A stretch of DNA of 64,000 nucleotides from Robertmurraya_A mangrovi (GTDB lineage Bacteria > Bacillota > Bacilli > Bacillales > Cytobacillaceae), in NCBI RefSeq assembly GCF_034427655.1, contig NZ_JAXOFX010000001.1, positions 372,001 through 436,000 of the forward strand. The letters run 5' to 3'. Positions 1 through 8,606 of the stretch are shown one piece after another (the first letter of the stretch is position 1; each line of letters starts with the position of its first letter). The position numbers were made by a program, and so were the translations under genes. Under the pieces are notes generated by a model, which saw only the letters and a list, made by a program, of their open reading frames with translations, had not been told where the DNA came from and did no database searches.

Positions 1-69
1 CTCCCAGATAATGAACAAAAGGAGGAGAACCATTAATGGTCTCCATCCCTTCTTAAAAAATTCCTTCAT
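1..69 (-). CDS. ABC transporter permease, N-terminal fragment (thiamine precursor uptake)
   Basis: Only the first 23 codons are in the window; the gene runs off the left edge. The peptide begins MKEFFKKGWRPLMVLLL and continues into a hydrophobic stretch, as expected for the first membrane segment of an ABC permease. The start codon overlaps the stop codon of the preceding thiamine-binding protein gene (TAATG), so the two are translationally coupled. By position in a TPP-riboswitch operon after a substrate-binding lipoprotein, it is probably the ThiX-type permease of a hydroxymethylpyrimidine or formylaminopyrimidine importer. The function is inferred from context only. Confidence 0.6.
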   Translation of the reverse strand, partial: MKEFFKKGWRPLMVLLLLFIIWE

Positions 70-359
70 TACTTATACTTCTCCGTCAATTGATCCATTG
101 TAATACCTTCAGGTTGATAGAGTACCTTAACTTGAGAGATTACGTTGCTACTTCCAAGTTCAATCATTTTTTCATTCATTTTCGAGATAATATTAAATAA
201 TTCCTGAAGATCTCCTTCCATGGTCGTCTCTAAAGGATGTACTTCATACTTTACGCCGGATGCTTCTATCACTGAAATTGCAGCATCTACATATGGAATG
301 ACACTTTCACCATTTTTTGTTTTGGGTATGATTTGAATACTCACTAATGCATTTGCCAT
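69..359 (-). CDS. thiamine-binding protein, MTH1187/YkoF-like (DUF77)
   Basis: A 96-residue cytosolic protein of the MTH1187/YkoF-like family (DUF77). These small ferredoxin-fold proteins bind thiamine or related pyrimidines and are often encoded inside TPP-controlled transport operons. The family signature is seen in the N-terminal strand (ALVSIQIIPKTKNGE), the segment VHPLETTMEGDL near residues 40-51, and a length close to the usual 95-100 residues. It lies 12 nt after the substrate-binding protein gene and overlaps the permease start, so it is the second gene of the riboswitch-controlled operon. It may buffer or deliver the imported pyrimidine, but its exact role in such operons is not settled. 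Confidence 0.8.
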   Translation of the reverse strand: MANALVSIQIIPKTKNGESVIPYVDAAISVIEASGVKYEVHPLETTMEGDLQELFNIISKMNEKMIELGSSNVISQVKVLYQPEGITMDQLTEKYK

Positions 360-371
360 GACTAGCCCTCC

Positions 372-1376
372 TTATTCAGGTAAAAATTCATTTGTAAAGG
401 CTTTTTCCGCATCTAGCTCGCCTTCAAGTAGTTTGTTTTCTAACATCCAATTGGCGTAGTTTTCCCAGACCTCAAGCTTCTGTTCACCCCATCTAGGTGC
501 ATCATCTTGATATTTAGATGCTAACCATTCTTGGCTTTTTTTCACTAAGTCTGCATCTAAATCAGGTGCTGCGGCTAATAAGATATCTGCTGCTTCAGCA
601 GGTTGGTCCATTGTATATTGGTAGCCTTTAGCTGCAGCCTTCATAAAAGCTTTTACTGTCTCTGGATTGTCTGAAATCATTTTTTCATTCGTAGCGAGTA
701 CCGGTGTATAGTAATCCAATTTCTCGGAGTAGTCGGTTAAATAAACCATATTGATTTCCTCTCCACGAAGCTCTGCTTCTACTCCCGTCCAACCGTAATA
801 AATCCAAGCAAAATCAATGTCTCTTTTTACGGCAGTAAAGAAATCAGTGTCTCCCATATTAACGAAATCTACTTTTTCAACATTCCCATCCTCTTGTTGC
901 ATGAGAGATGCAATTACTGACTTTTCAACGGGAGATCCCCATCCACCATAGGATTTACCTTCAAAATCTTTCGGCGATTTAATATTTTTATCTACAGGTG
1001 AAGCAAAACCAGATGTATTATGTTGAATGATTGCGGCAATGGATACTAAGGGAACGTCTTGCACACGCGCTAATGTAATACTTTCTTGGTAGCTAACACC
1101 AAATTCAGCTTTTCCAGAAGCAACTAACTGGTCAGCACCTGCTTCCCCTGGCATAATTATTTCAACGTCTAAACCTTCTTCTTCAAAATATCCTTTTTCT
1201 TTTGCAACATATAAACCAGTGTGATTTGTATTTGGAGTCCAATCGAGAACAACAGATACTTTTTCTAATGATTTTTTCTCTTCTTTTTGTCCTTCAGAAG
1301 TTTCTCCATTTTGATTCCCTGCACATCCAGTTATCAAAAACAAAGAACATAAAGCAACTAACCATCCTTTTTTCAT
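372..1376 (-). CDS. thiY: ABC transporter substrate-binding lipoprotein, NMT1/THI5-like (ThiY type)
   Basis: A 334-residue extracellular lipoprotein that should capture a thiamine pyrimidine precursor (formylaminopyrimidine or hydroxymethylpyrimidine) for the ABC importer encoded downstream. The signal peptide ends in the lipobox LITGC with Cys18 as lipidation site. It is followed by the NMT1/THI5-like core: VVLDWTPNTNHTGLYVAKEKG near residue 45, then the GEAGADQLVASGKAEFGVSY region. The family also includes sulfonate and riboflavin binders, but the TPP riboswitch directly upstream and the DUF77 gene downstream make a thiamine precursor by far the best ligand. It is the first gene of the minus-strand operon. 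Confidence 0.85.
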   Translation of the reverse strand: MKKGWLVALCSLFLITGCAGNQNGETSEGQKEEKKSLEKVSVVLDWTPNTNHTGLYVAKEKGYFEEEGLDVEIIMPGEAGADQLVASGKAEFGVSYQESITLARVQDVPLVSIAAIIQHNTSGFASPVDKNIKSPKDFEGKSYGGWGSPVEKSVIASLMQQEDGNVEKVDFVNMGDTDFFTAVKRDIDFAWIYYGWTGVEAELRGEEINMVYLTDYSEKLDYYTPVLATNEKMISDNPETVKAFMKAAAKGYQYTMDQPAEAADILLAAAPDLDADLVKKSQEWLASKYQDDAPRWGEQKLEVWENYANWMLENKLLEGELDAEKAFTNEFLPE

Positions 1377-1436
1377 TTTGTACCGAGCCTCCTATGTATG
1401 TGAAAAATTTCTTAGGTAAGGGCTAAAGCAGCCTAG

Positions 1437-1474
1437 GAAAACAAAAAGCGCCCAAGGAAAAGACCTTTGGGCGC
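1437..1474 (-). terminator. Rho-independent terminator of the TPP riboswitch
   Basis: On the minus strand an 8-bp perfect stem GCGCCCAA/TTGGGCGC (1448-1474) is followed by a T-rich tail. It sits between the TPP aptamer and the thiY start, so it is the expression platform: TPP binding should favour termination before the transporter genes. Confidence 0.85.
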
Positions 1475-1510
1475 ATACCGTAAACAATAGACATGTACTG
1501 TTTTTAGAAT

Positions 1511-1600
1511 ATGTTCCCTACGCTGGTATAAGCCAGATCAGGTTCAAAGGGTCAGCAACTAAAGGATGCAATCTCAACCGGCAACACCAGTTCCCCTACT
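1511..1600 (-). ncRNA. TPP riboswitch (THI box)
   Basis: The minus strand reads with the conserved TPP aptamer blocks: GGTTGAGA, then ACCCTTTGAACCTGATC, then ATACCAGCGTAGGGAA. These are the P2/J3-2 CUGAGA-type and P4-P5 elements of the Rfam THI class. A terminator follows. It controls the thiY-DUF77-permease operon by transcription attenuation in response to thiamine pyrophosphate. Confidence 0.95.
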
Positions 1601-1672
1601 ATTCTTACCTATTTGAATAAGTTTCAATGTGAAGAAATTGAAATTTATTCTTATATTGTTAATTCCTCACTC

Positions 1673-1700
1673 ATTATAACAGATTATTTTTAATTGACTA
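1673..1700 (-). promoter_or_regulatory. SigA-type promoter of the thiamine-precursor operon
   Basis: The minus strand carries TAGTCA (1695-1700), a 16-nt spacer, and a consensus TATAAT (1673-1678), about 75 nt upstream of the riboswitch aptamer. The -10 is perfect; the -35 matches 4 of 6. Confidence 0.55.
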
Positions 1701-1734
1701 CTAAAAGTATGTTTTTACTTGTAAAAGAAGTTTA

Positions 1735-1763
1735 TTGTAATAAATCAAAATTTTCAGTACAAT
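1735..1763 (+). promoter_or_regulatory. SigA-type promoter of the TetR regulator gene
   Basis: TTGTAA (1735-1740), a 17-nt spacer and TACAAT (1758-1763) give a good SigA promoter reading toward the TetR gene. The GACTAGTC dyad begins 8 nt after the -10 and therefore covers the predicted start of transcription. Confidence 0.6.
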
Positions 1764-1765
1764 TT

Positions 1766-1782
1766 AAACTGACTAGTCGTTT
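1766..1782 (+). promoter_or_regulatory. Candidate TetR operator (autoregulation)
   Basis: AAACTGACTAGTCGTTT contains the perfect 8-bp palindrome GACTAGTC with near-symmetric AAAC/GTTT flanks. Its placement at the transcription start of the TetR gene fits an autoregulatory operator. The half-site CTGAC also occurs in the dyad before the RND exporter gene near 10.86 kb. Confidence 0.5.
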
Positions 1783-1858
1783 CTAATAAAGGTTGTGACT
1801 GTTTAATAACTATGATTTAATAAAAAAATAATTTGTACAAAGTTACGGAGGAGAACAC

Positions 1859-2482
1859 ATGCCCCCTATTGTTTCTGAAGAGTATAAGCGACAGAAGAAA
1901 AAAGAAATTTTAAATAGTGCGCTTGCTTGTTTTGCAAAAAAGGGGTTTCAAGCCGCAACTATTGATGATATTGTTGCCCATTCAAGTATTAGCAAGGGTG
2001 CTATTTATAACTATTTTAAGAGTAAAGAAGAAATCTATTTAGAATTAATGAATGAACAAACGAATGAAACAAATGAGCTTTTAACAGAAAAAATAAACTC
2101 TTTTCAGACAGCAACTGAAAGACTTTTATATTTATTTGACTTATACATATCTATTGATCCCTTCGATCCAGATAGGAAAGAAACGATTGTGGTACATTAT
2201 GAATTTCGTCTTCACTCCTCTAGAGATGAAAATTTACGGTTACTTTTACAAGAGAGAGGAAACAGGTTTTTTATTGATTTCGTAACAAAGATTGTAGAAC
2301 AAGGTGTGAAAACAGGAGAATTCAAGAAGGATATCAATCCGATTATGGTTGCAAACCTATTCTGGACGATCATTGATGGTGCTACTGTCCAAGCTGTGCT
2401 ATATAAGGAATACCCATACCAAAATATATTGGAGTGCATGAAAGGTATGGTTATGGATACCTTATTGGAGACAAAGTCTTAA
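1859..2482 (+). CDS. TetR/AcrR-family transcriptional regulator
   Basis: A 207-residue one-component regulator. The N-terminal TetR DNA-binding domain is clear: helices from residue 15 and a helix-turn-helix at about 34-53 ending in GAIYNYFKSKEEIYLELM. The remaining 150 residues are the ligand-binding and dimerisation half, which does not reveal the ligand. It starts with ATG eight nucleotides after a GGAGGAGAA ribosome binding site. It is monocistronic, with its own promoter, operator-like dyad and terminator, so autorepression is likely. No efflux pump is adjacent, unusual for this family. A related operator lies upstream of the SwrC-type exporter 9 kb away, making that gene a candidate second target. 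Confidence 0.85.
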   Translation: MPPIVSEEYKRQKKKEILNSALACFAKKGFQAATIDDIVAHSSISKGAIYNYFKSKEEIYLELMNEQTNETNELLTEKINSFQTATERLLYLFDLYISIDPFDPDRKETIVVHYEFRLHSSRDENLRLLLQERGNRFFIDFVTKIVEQGVKTGEFKKDINPIMVANLFWTIIDGATVQAVLYKEYPYQNILECMKGMVMDTLLETKS

Positions 2483-2489
2483 TATGAAC

Positions 2490-2524
2490 GAACCTCTTGT
2501 TTCTAGCAAGAGGTTCATTTTAAT
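2490..2524 (+). terminator. Rho-independent terminator after the TetR gene
   Basis: A 10-bp perfect stem GAACCTCTTG/CAAGAGGTTC with a 7-nt loop, followed by ATTTTAAT. It separates the TetR gene from the sirtuin gene. Confidence 0.75.
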
Positions 2525-2542
2525 AGAAAGAAGGTATTTTTA

Positions 2543-3259
2543 GTGTTATTAAAATGGTTAAAGGAATCTCATCATACGGTTTTATTAACAGGTGCTGGGA
2601 TGTCTACAGAAAGTGGTTTACCCGATTTCAGATCTTCTCAATCTGGAATGTGGAAGCAAAAGGATCCAAGTAAATTTGCTAGCACGAAAGCTTTAAATGA
2701 AAATGTAAATGAGTTTATTGAGTTTTATCGTCATCGAGTGATTGGCTTAAATGAATGTAAGCCGCATATTGGTCATAAAATTCTAGCCCAATGGGAAGAG
2801 AAAGCTATAATCCAAAGTATTATTACTCAAAACGTAGATGGATTCCATCAACAAGCTGGTAGCAAAAAAGTGGCTGAATTACATGGAACGTTGCAAAAGG
2901 TTCACTGTCAGAACTGTGGAAAGTCGTATTCGAGTGAAGAATATTTAAGGGAACAATTTGCATGCGAATGTGGGGGAGTTTTACGACCATCTGTTGTTTT
3001 ATTTGGAGAAATGCTTCCTGAAGAGGCCCTCGATTTTGCCGTTACAGAATCAGAAAAAGCAGATTTGTTTATCGTTTTGGGTTCTTCACTAAGTGTCACA
3101 CCTGCTAATCAATTTCCTTTAGTAGCTAAGCAAATGGGGGCAAAGCTTGTCATCATTAACATGGAGCCAACAGAACTCGATGCGTATGCTGATGAAGTCA
3201 TTCACAATAGAAAAATTAGGGAATTACTAGTGGAATTAAATAATCAGCTTGGTTTGTGA
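2543..3259 (+). CDS. NAD-dependent protein deacylase, sirtuin family
   Basis: A 238-residue cytosolic class III deacylase that removes acetyl (or other acyl) groups from lysine using NAD+, yielding nicotinamide and O-acyl-ADP-ribose. Visible motifs are GAGMSTESGLPDFRS (17-31), the NAD and catalytic segment TQNVDGFH (95-102), catalytic His114 in ELHG, and a zinc ribbon with Cys122, Cys125, Cys141 and Cys143. The last pair is C-x-C rather than the commoner C-x2-C, as in several Bacillus sirtuins. Translation starts with GTG. Length is normal for bacterial CobB/SrtN. A strong convergent terminator follows. The acyl preference cannot be read from the sequence. Confidence 0.92.
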   Translation: MLLKWLKESHHTVLLTGAGMSTESGLPDFRSSQSGMWKQKDPSKFASTKALNENVNEFIEFYRHRVIGLNECKPHIGHKILAQWEEKAIIQSIITQNVDGFHQQAGSKKVAELHGTLQKVHCQNCGKSYSSEEYLREQFACECGGVLRPSVVLFGEMLPEEALDFAVTESEKADLFIVLGSSLSVTPANQFPLVAKQMGAKLVIINMEPTELDAYADEVIHNRKIRELLVELNNQLGL

Positions 3260-3271
3260 GAGTGTATAAAG

Positions 3272-3318
3272 AAAAAACGCTTGAAGTATAACTGGGAATG
3301 TTTTTTCAAGCGTTTTTT
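3272..3318. terminator. Bidirectional terminator between sirtuin and nupC
   Basis: Inverted repeat AAAAAACGCTTGAA/TTCAAGCGTTTTTT with A-rich and T-rich flanks serves both convergent genes. Confidence 0.85.
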
Positions 3319-3347
3319 GTTGTATCACAATGAGGAGAATTTACGGG

Positions 3348-4565
3348 CTAAAACAACATTCCAGCAATTGCACCACTCAGTAAGGAAGCGAGGGCACCAG
3401 CAATGACAGCTCTAATTCCTAAACGGGCAATGTCTGCTCTTCGACTAGGTGCTAAGTTACCTAATCCTCCTAATAAAATGGCCATAGATGAGATGTTGGC
3501 AAATCCACATAAAGCAAAGCTTACAATCGCCACGGTTTTTGGAGATAAATTCGGGATTTCTGGAGCGAAAGCTGAGTAAGCCACAAATTCATTTAAAATG
3601 AGCTTTTGGCCAATAAAGTTTCCAGCGATGATAGCTTCATCCCAAGGAACACCGATAGCAAATGCGATAGGTGAGAAAAGATAGCCTAAAATCATCTCCA
3701 AGGAAATTCCTGAAAAGCCAAACAAGCTGCCCAACCACCCTAGTAGTCCATTGATTAGTGCAACTAAAGCGATAAAAGCTAAAAGCATGGCACCAATATT
3801 TAAAGCTAATTGTAGTCCAACACTAGCCCCTCTTGCAGCTGCATCAATTACGTTTGTTGAATCTTTATCCATCTCCATTTCAAACTCTTTTGGTTCCTCT
3901 GATTGATCCGTTTCAGGAACAATCATTTTTGCCATAATTAACCCTGCAGGAGCAGCCATAAAACTAGCTGCTAGCAAATATTCCAGGGGCACCCCTAATA
4001 GTGAATATCCTACTAATACAGAACCTGCTACTGATGCAAGCCCACCGGTCATAACGGCAAATAACTCAGATTTCGTCATATTATTTATGTATGGTCGAAT
4101 GACAAGAGGAGCTTCTGTTTGTCCAACAAAGATATTAGCGGCAGCTGACATCGTTTCTGCTTTCCTAGTTCCAAGAAACCATGAAAGTGCTCCACCTATA
4201 ATTTTTATGACCACTTGCATAATTCGTAAATAATAAAGAACGGATATTAAAGCAGAAAAGAAGATTACAACAGGAAGCACTTGAAAAGCAAAGACAAATC
4301 CTACACCAGACCCTTCTGCATACAAACCGCCAAATAGGAAGTTGATCCCTTGATTCGCGTAATTAATTATATCGTTAATGACCATAGTAAAACGATTAAG
4401 CCCTTTTTGACCTGGCTCCCATTTTAAAACAAGGAAGGCAAAAGCAAACTGAATAGCAAGCCCACCTAAAATAGTCCTTAGTTTTATGGAGCGTTTATTT
4501 TCGCATAGTAAAAAGGCTAATGCGAGGACAGTTATTACTCCTAAAATACCCCAGATAATATTCAT
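3348..4565 (-). CDS. nupC: NupC-family nucleoside transporter
   Basis: A 405-residue inner-membrane concentrative nucleoside transporter (CNT family) that imports nucleosides by proton or sodium symport. The chain shows about ten hydrophobic segments and CNT hallmarks: the GVGFVFAFQVLPVVIF region near residue 85, ETMSAAANIFVGQTEAPLVIRP near 135-160, and GFANISSMAILLGGLG near 355. Length matches B. subtilis NupC (about 390-405). No purine riboswitch is visible upstream, unlike some nucleoside permease genes of relatives. It is transcribed alone and shares a terminator with the sirtuin gene. Pyrimidine versus purine preference cannot be told from the sequence. Confidence 0.9.
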   Translation of the reverse strand: MNIIWGILGVITVLALAFLLCENKRSIKLRTILGGLAIQFAFAFLVLKWEPGQKGLNRFTMVINDIINYANQGINFLFGGLYAEGSGVGFVFAFQVLPVVIFFSALISVLYYLRIMQVVIKIIGGALSWFLGTRKAETMSAAANIFVGQTEAPLVIRPYINNMTKSELFAVMTGGLASVAGSVLVGYSLLGVPLEYLLAASFMAAPAGLIMAKMIVPETDQSEEPKEFEMEMDKDSTNVIDAAARGASVGLQLALNIGAMLLAFIALVALINGLLGWLGSLFGFSGISLEMILGYLFSPIAFAIGVPWDEAIIAGNFIGQKLILNEFVAYSAFAPEIPNLSPKTVAIVSFALCGFANISSMAILLGGLGNLAPSRRADIARLGIRAVIAGALASLLSGAIAGMLF

Positions 4566-4692
4566 AACCTACACCTCAAATACAAAAAATGATTTCCTGT
4601 AGGTAGGTTGTCCAAAATTACTATTAATAACTCGCGTATAAAAAATAAGGAGCTATTATAAGGCTGTTTCGCAAATGTGGTTATTAGGTTTA

Positions 4693-5565
4693 CTACTTCT
4701 GAGTTTTTTCAATATACTCAAACAAGAATGACTGTCCATTTCGATAAAAGCGCGGATCATATATCCCAAGTTTGTTATCATCATCAACAATGACTACAAA
4801 TGGAGACCATTGATAAAGGGTCTTAGCTTCTGGTTTTTCTTTAAATAACGTTTCTAAATCAGCCTCTTCACTTGAAGATAGTGAATACTGCTCTGTTTTC
4901 TTTTGAAACAAATTATCTTTAAAAATTTTAACAGTATCGTTATCCTTTGTAATAACCGAATAATTCCACGGTATAAAATCCGCTGAAAGGGCGACTTGTT
5001 CATAGTCATCCTCATATTGCTGGTACAGAATATAACCTTGCGTAGATTGAATCAAAATATGTAACATAATGAATGCCCAAGCGGCTCTAAAATAAATAGG
5101 CGATCGTGTGTTGTTTTTTCTAGATAGAATAAATGCTGCAATTATGATGACCCAAAACACAAAGTCAATGATTGGAATGGTGCCAAAGGTAACTCTGATG
5201 TTTGAGAAAGGTTCTAAATAACCGGTTCCCCACGCATTAAATAAATCACTAGTATTATGAATGACAACAGCAATCCATCCTAATAATAGCAAACGTAAAT
5301 CAGTTACTTTCCAGAATAATTTACTAATAAAATAAAACAGGAACGCCCAAATAGGAGTTGAAAATATAGAGTGGGTGATCCCGCGGTGCCACATTTGATA
5401 TAGGCCTTCATTGTCCCAAAATCTAGAGATGACATCGATATCAGGTATTTGACTTGCCCCAACTGCGGTCACCAGAAAAGCAGTTTTTGTCCGCTTATCC
5501 ATGTCTCTTTTATCAACAGCCCCGTACAAGGCTAGACCAAAAAGCGTGTGAGTAATAGAATCCAT
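4693..5565 (-). CDS. Membrane-bound metal-dependent hydrolase, YfhP-like (DUF457)
   Basis: A 290-residue integral membrane protein of the YdjM/DUF457 family of predicted metal-dependent hydrolases, to which B. subtilis YfhP belongs. Family residues are visible: DSITHTLFGLALYGA at the N-terminus with the conserved His, PDIDVISRF near residue 42, and HRGITHSIFSTP near 60-71. About five membrane segments follow, up to residue 180, and then a soluble C-terminal domain of roughly 110 residues. YfhP is reported as a regulator affecting yfhQ/fabL expression, but the biochemical activity of the family is not established. ATG start with a GAGGTGTCAGG ribosome binding site. Monocistronic by appearance. 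Confidence 0.75.
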   Translation of the reverse strand: MDSITHTLFGLALYGAVDKRDMDKRTKTAFLVTAVGASQIPDIDVISRFWDNEGLYQMWHRGITHSIFSTPIWAFLFYFISKLFWKVTDLRLLLLGWIAVVIHNTSDLFNAWGTGYLEPFSNIRVTFGTIPIIDFVFWVIIIAAFILSRKNNTRSPIYFRAAWAFIMLHILIQSTQGYILYQQYEDDYEQVALSADFIPWNYSVITKDNDTVKIFKDNLFQKKTEQYSLSSSEEADLETLFKEKPEAKTLYQWSPFVVIVDDDNKLGIYDPRFYRNGQSFLFEYIEKTQK

Positions 5566-5850
5566 CCTGACACCTCTTCTTTATGCATGCTATTTTTCCC
5601 ATTCATTATAAGCGTTTTTAATTCCATTGAAAAAGGATAAGGCTCTTTTTGGGGTGATATAGAATAAAATGAAGGGATGAGGTAAATCAAACGTTGCAAA
5701 CTCCTCAAAATCAAGATAAGATTGAAGTTATGAGATTTTTTATGCATGATTGTTTTCACATTACAGTTGTGTTAGGTAAATATAACGATCATTAGGTCTT
5801 TATTTTATAAAAGCAAGACAGCCTAAGCTGAAAAAGAGAGGAAATATTAC

Positions 5851-7434
5851 ATGGCTAAACAATTTAAGGATGATGTATTAACTCGCCGTACATTTGCGAT
5901 TATCTCCCACCCTGATGCTGGTAAAACAACATTAACGGAAAAGCTTTTACTATTTGGTGGAGCTATTCGTGATGCGGGTACCGTTAAAGGGAAAAAGACA
6001 GGAAAATTTGCTACAAGTGACTGGATGGAAATTGAAAAACAAAGGGGAATTTCCGTTACATCCAGTGTGATGCAGTTTGAATATAACGGTTGCCGAGTGA
6101 ACATTTTGGATACACCAGGTCACCAAGACTTTAGTGAAGACACATACCGTACATTAACAGCTGTAGATAGTGCAGTCATGATTATTGACTCCGCAAAAGG
6201 GATTGAGGAGCAAACATTAAAGCTATTTAAAGTTTGTCGTATGAGAGGTATTCCAATCTTCACATTTATCAATAAATTAGACCGAGAAGGTAGAGCCCCA
6301 CTTGAACTTTTGGCCGAGCTTGAAGAAGTAATGGGCATTGAATCATATCCAATGAACTGGCCAATCGGAATGGGGAAAGAGTTCTTAGGAATTTATGACC
6401 GTTTTTACAAGCGTATCGAACAATTCCGTGTAGATGATGAACACCGTTATGTTCCATTAAATGAAAATGGGGAAATAGATGGGGAGCATAATCTGAAGAA
6501 TTCAGGTTTGTATGACCAAACTTTAGAAGAAATTATGCTTTTAAACGAAGCAGGAAATGAGTTTTCAAAAGAAAGAATTGCAAACGGCGAGCTAACACCG
6601 GTTTTCTTTGGAAGTGCTTTAGCTAATTTCGGTGTGCAAACATTCCTAGAAACGTATCTGCAATTCGCTCCATCACCACAAGCTAGAAACTCTTCAGAAG
6701 GTGAAATTGATCCACTATCAGAAGATTTCTCAGGATTTATCTTTAAAATTCAAGCAAACATGAATCCAGCTCACCGTGACCGAATTGCTTTCTTACGTGT
6801 TTGTTCTGGTAAATTTGAAAGAGGGATGACGGTCAATATTCCTCGATTAGGTAAGACGATAAAATTATCTCAGTCAACACAGTTTATGGCTGATGACCGC
6901 AGTACGGTTGAAGAAGCGGTTAGTGGGGATATTATTGGACTATATGATCCAGGAACTTATCAAATTGGAGATACGTTAACCGTTGGAAAAAATAATTTCC
7001 AATACGAGAGACTCCCTCAATTTACACCGGAATTATTTGTAAGAGTAACAGCGAAAAACGTGTTAAAACAAAAACATTTTCATAAGGGTATTCAGCAGCT
7101 TGTACAAGAAGGTGCCATTCAGCTCTTCAAAACAGTTAAAACGGATGAGTATCTACTAGGAGCTGTAGGTCAACTGCAGTTTGAAGTATTCGAGCACCGG
7201 ATGAAAAACGAGTACAATACAGAAGTACTAATGGAGAGACTAGGTTCTAAGATTACTCGTTGGATAGAAAACGACGAAGAAATTAATGAAAATCTATCTA
7301 ACTCCCGTAGCTTGCTTGTTAAAGACCGCTATGATAAAAAAGCATTCTTATTTGAAAATGACTTTGCTTTAAGATGGTTCCAAGAGAAAAATCCAGATGT
7401 AGAACTTTTTAACCCTATGGACCAATATCAATAA
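5851..7434 (+). CDS. prfC: Peptide chain release factor 3
   Basis: A 527-residue translational GTPase that recycles class I release factors (RF1/RF2) from the ribosome after termination. The G domain is obvious: SHPDAGKTT (19-27, P-loop), the RGISVTSSVMQF switch I region near 65-75, DTPGH (G3), NKLD (G4). Domain II and the RF3-specific C-terminal domain with the GAVGQLQFEVFEHR segment near 438 follow. Length is typical (about 525-530). RF3 is patchily distributed in bacteria and is not needed for viability where tested. Monocistronic with a strong terminator. EF-G and LepA are excluded by domain order and length. Confidence 0.95.
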   Translation: MAKQFKDDVLTRRTFAIISHPDAGKTTLTEKLLLFGGAIRDAGTVKGKKTGKFATSDWMEIEKQRGISVTSSVMQFEYNGCRVNILDTPGHQDFSEDTYRTLTAVDSAVMIIDSAKGIEEQTLKLFKVCRMRGIPIFTFINKLDREGRAPLELLAELEEVMGIESYPMNWPIGMGKEFLGIYDRFYKRIEQFRVDDEHRYVPLNENGEIDGEHNLKNSGLYDQTLEEIMLLNEAGNEFSKERIANGELTPVFFGSALANFGVQTFLETYLQFAPSPQARNSSEGEIDPLSEDFSGFIFKIQANMNPAHRDRIAFLRVCSGKFERGMTVNIPRLGKTIKLSQSTQFMADDRSTVEEAVSGDIIGLYDPGTYQIGDTLTVGKNNFQYERLPQFTPELFVRVTAKNVLKQKHFHKGIQQLVQEGAIQLFKTVKTDEYLLGAVGQLQFEVFEHRMKNEYNTEVLMERLGSKITRWIENDEEINENLSNSRSLLVKDRYDKKAFLFENDFALRWFQEKNPDVELFNPMDQYQ

Positions 7435-7436
7435 AG

Positions 7437-7487
7437 AAAAGAAGCTCACTTGAAGGGAAAATCCTTTAATGTGGGCTTCTTTCTTGT
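7437..7487 (+). terminator. Rho-independent terminator after prfC
   Basis: Stem GAAGCTCAC/GTGGGCTTC with an internal AAGG/CCTT helix, followed by TTTCTTGTT. Confidence 0.75.
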
Positions 7488-7582
7488 TATAAGAGAAAAG
7501 AACTAAAAATGTACACTCCTAATTTCCTAACTCTAAATACTTTTGTTAAAATAAAGACAACAAAACTAAAGGGGCGGCAATC

Positions 7583-8605
7583 ATGTTGAATCATAAATGT
7601 GTTGAATGCGGTGTATCCTTCTATATGGGTCATCAGGGCTATCTATTTGTTAAAACACTGAGTCCACTTCCTCACCCTCTTGAAAAACACAATGGGCAAT
7701 GGTATTACCTTCCATATGAAAGTTTAGAAGAGTTAGAGAAGTCGTTGCTCCAATTACAGCAAGAGTTAGGGGATTTATTTGAGCATATTAAAGGTGGATT
7801 AAGTACAACCGAAGAGAGGCCATATATTACATTCCCTCTTAATCTATTACTCATGAGAATCGTTCAGCGTGATGTGGTAAACGTGATACAAAATGGAGAG
7901 TTAATGAGCTTTATCCAACCGATTATAAGCTTGCAAAAGAATGATGAACTGTACGGGTATGAATCGCTTCTTCGAACAGGGGGAAATCATTCTATTACAC
8001 CAGGTCAGCTTTTTTCAACAGCGGAGAAAACAGGAATGCTTTCGTTATTAGATCAAAGAGCTAGAGAAGTCGCTATTCAAGCAAGAAAAAACTTTATTCA
8101 ACCTGGTGTAAAGAGTTTTATTAATTTCTTACCATCCACCATTTACAACCCGGATTTTTGCTTACAGCACACTTTCCATTTAGTCACTCAATATAATATT
8201 GACCCGGCAGACCTTGTATTTGAAGTAGTTGAAACGGAGAAAATTGAAGATATAAATCATTTAAAAAATATACTTTATACATATAAACGAGAAGGAATGA
8301 AGGTGGCATTAGATGATGTTGGAGCTGGTTTTTCGACATTAGAAACACTTAAAATGCTTCAACCAGATTATGTGAAAATTGATCGCCATTATGTTGACCA
8401 TTGTGATCAAATTTCTGAAAAGCAATCATTTTTAGCCCAAGTGATGGGGATAGCTAAAGACCTTGGTATTATCGTCTTAGCCGAAGGTATTGAGCGAAAA
8501 GAAGAGTTGGAATATTGTAGGGAAATAGGGATTGATTTAGCACAAGGCTATTACATTGGAAAGCCAGCGCTTCCTTCTAACATTTTTATATATGGGGGGA
8601 AATAG
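7583..8605 (+). CDS. EAL-domain protein, predicted c-di-GMP phosphodiesterase
   Basis: A 340-residue cytosolic protein whose C-terminal two thirds (about 100-330) form an EAL domain, which hydrolyses cyclic di-GMP to pGpG. Residues needed for catalysis are present: Glu127 in ESL (the EAL position), Asn181, Glu214, Asp244-Asp245 in LDDVGAG, Lys265 in KIDR, Glu301 in AEGIE and Gln321 in QGYYIGKP. It is therefore probably active despite the ESL and DDVG variants. The first 100 residues hold a CVEC pair at 6-9 and an unrecognised, possibly sensory region with no membrane segment. The GNAT gene follows with a 1-nt gap, so they form an operon. A PilZ c-di-GMP receptor gene is elsewhere in the window. 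Confidence 0.88.
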   Translation: MLNHKCVECGVSFYMGHQGYLFVKTLSPLPHPLEKHNGQWYYLPYESLEELEKSLLQLQQELGDLFEHIKGGLSTTEERPYITFPLNLLLMRIVQRDVVNVIQNGELMSFIQPIISLQKNDELYGYESLLRTGGNHSITPGQLFSTAEKTGMLSLLDQRAREVAIQARKNFIQPGVKSFINFLPSTIYNPDFCLQHTFHLVTQYNIDPADLVFEVVETEKIEDINHLKNILYTYKREGMKVALDDVGAGFSTLETLKMLQPDYVKIDRHYVDHCDQISEKQSFLAQVMGIAKDLGIIVLAEGIERKEELEYCREIGIDLAQGYYIGKPALPSNIFIYGGK

Positions 8606-8606
8606 A

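Noticed and set aside
4566..4692. Possible purine riboswitch before nupC
   Set aside because: I looked for the conserved purine aptamer loops on the minus strand and found none; only a TATAAT-like block without a matching -35 is present.
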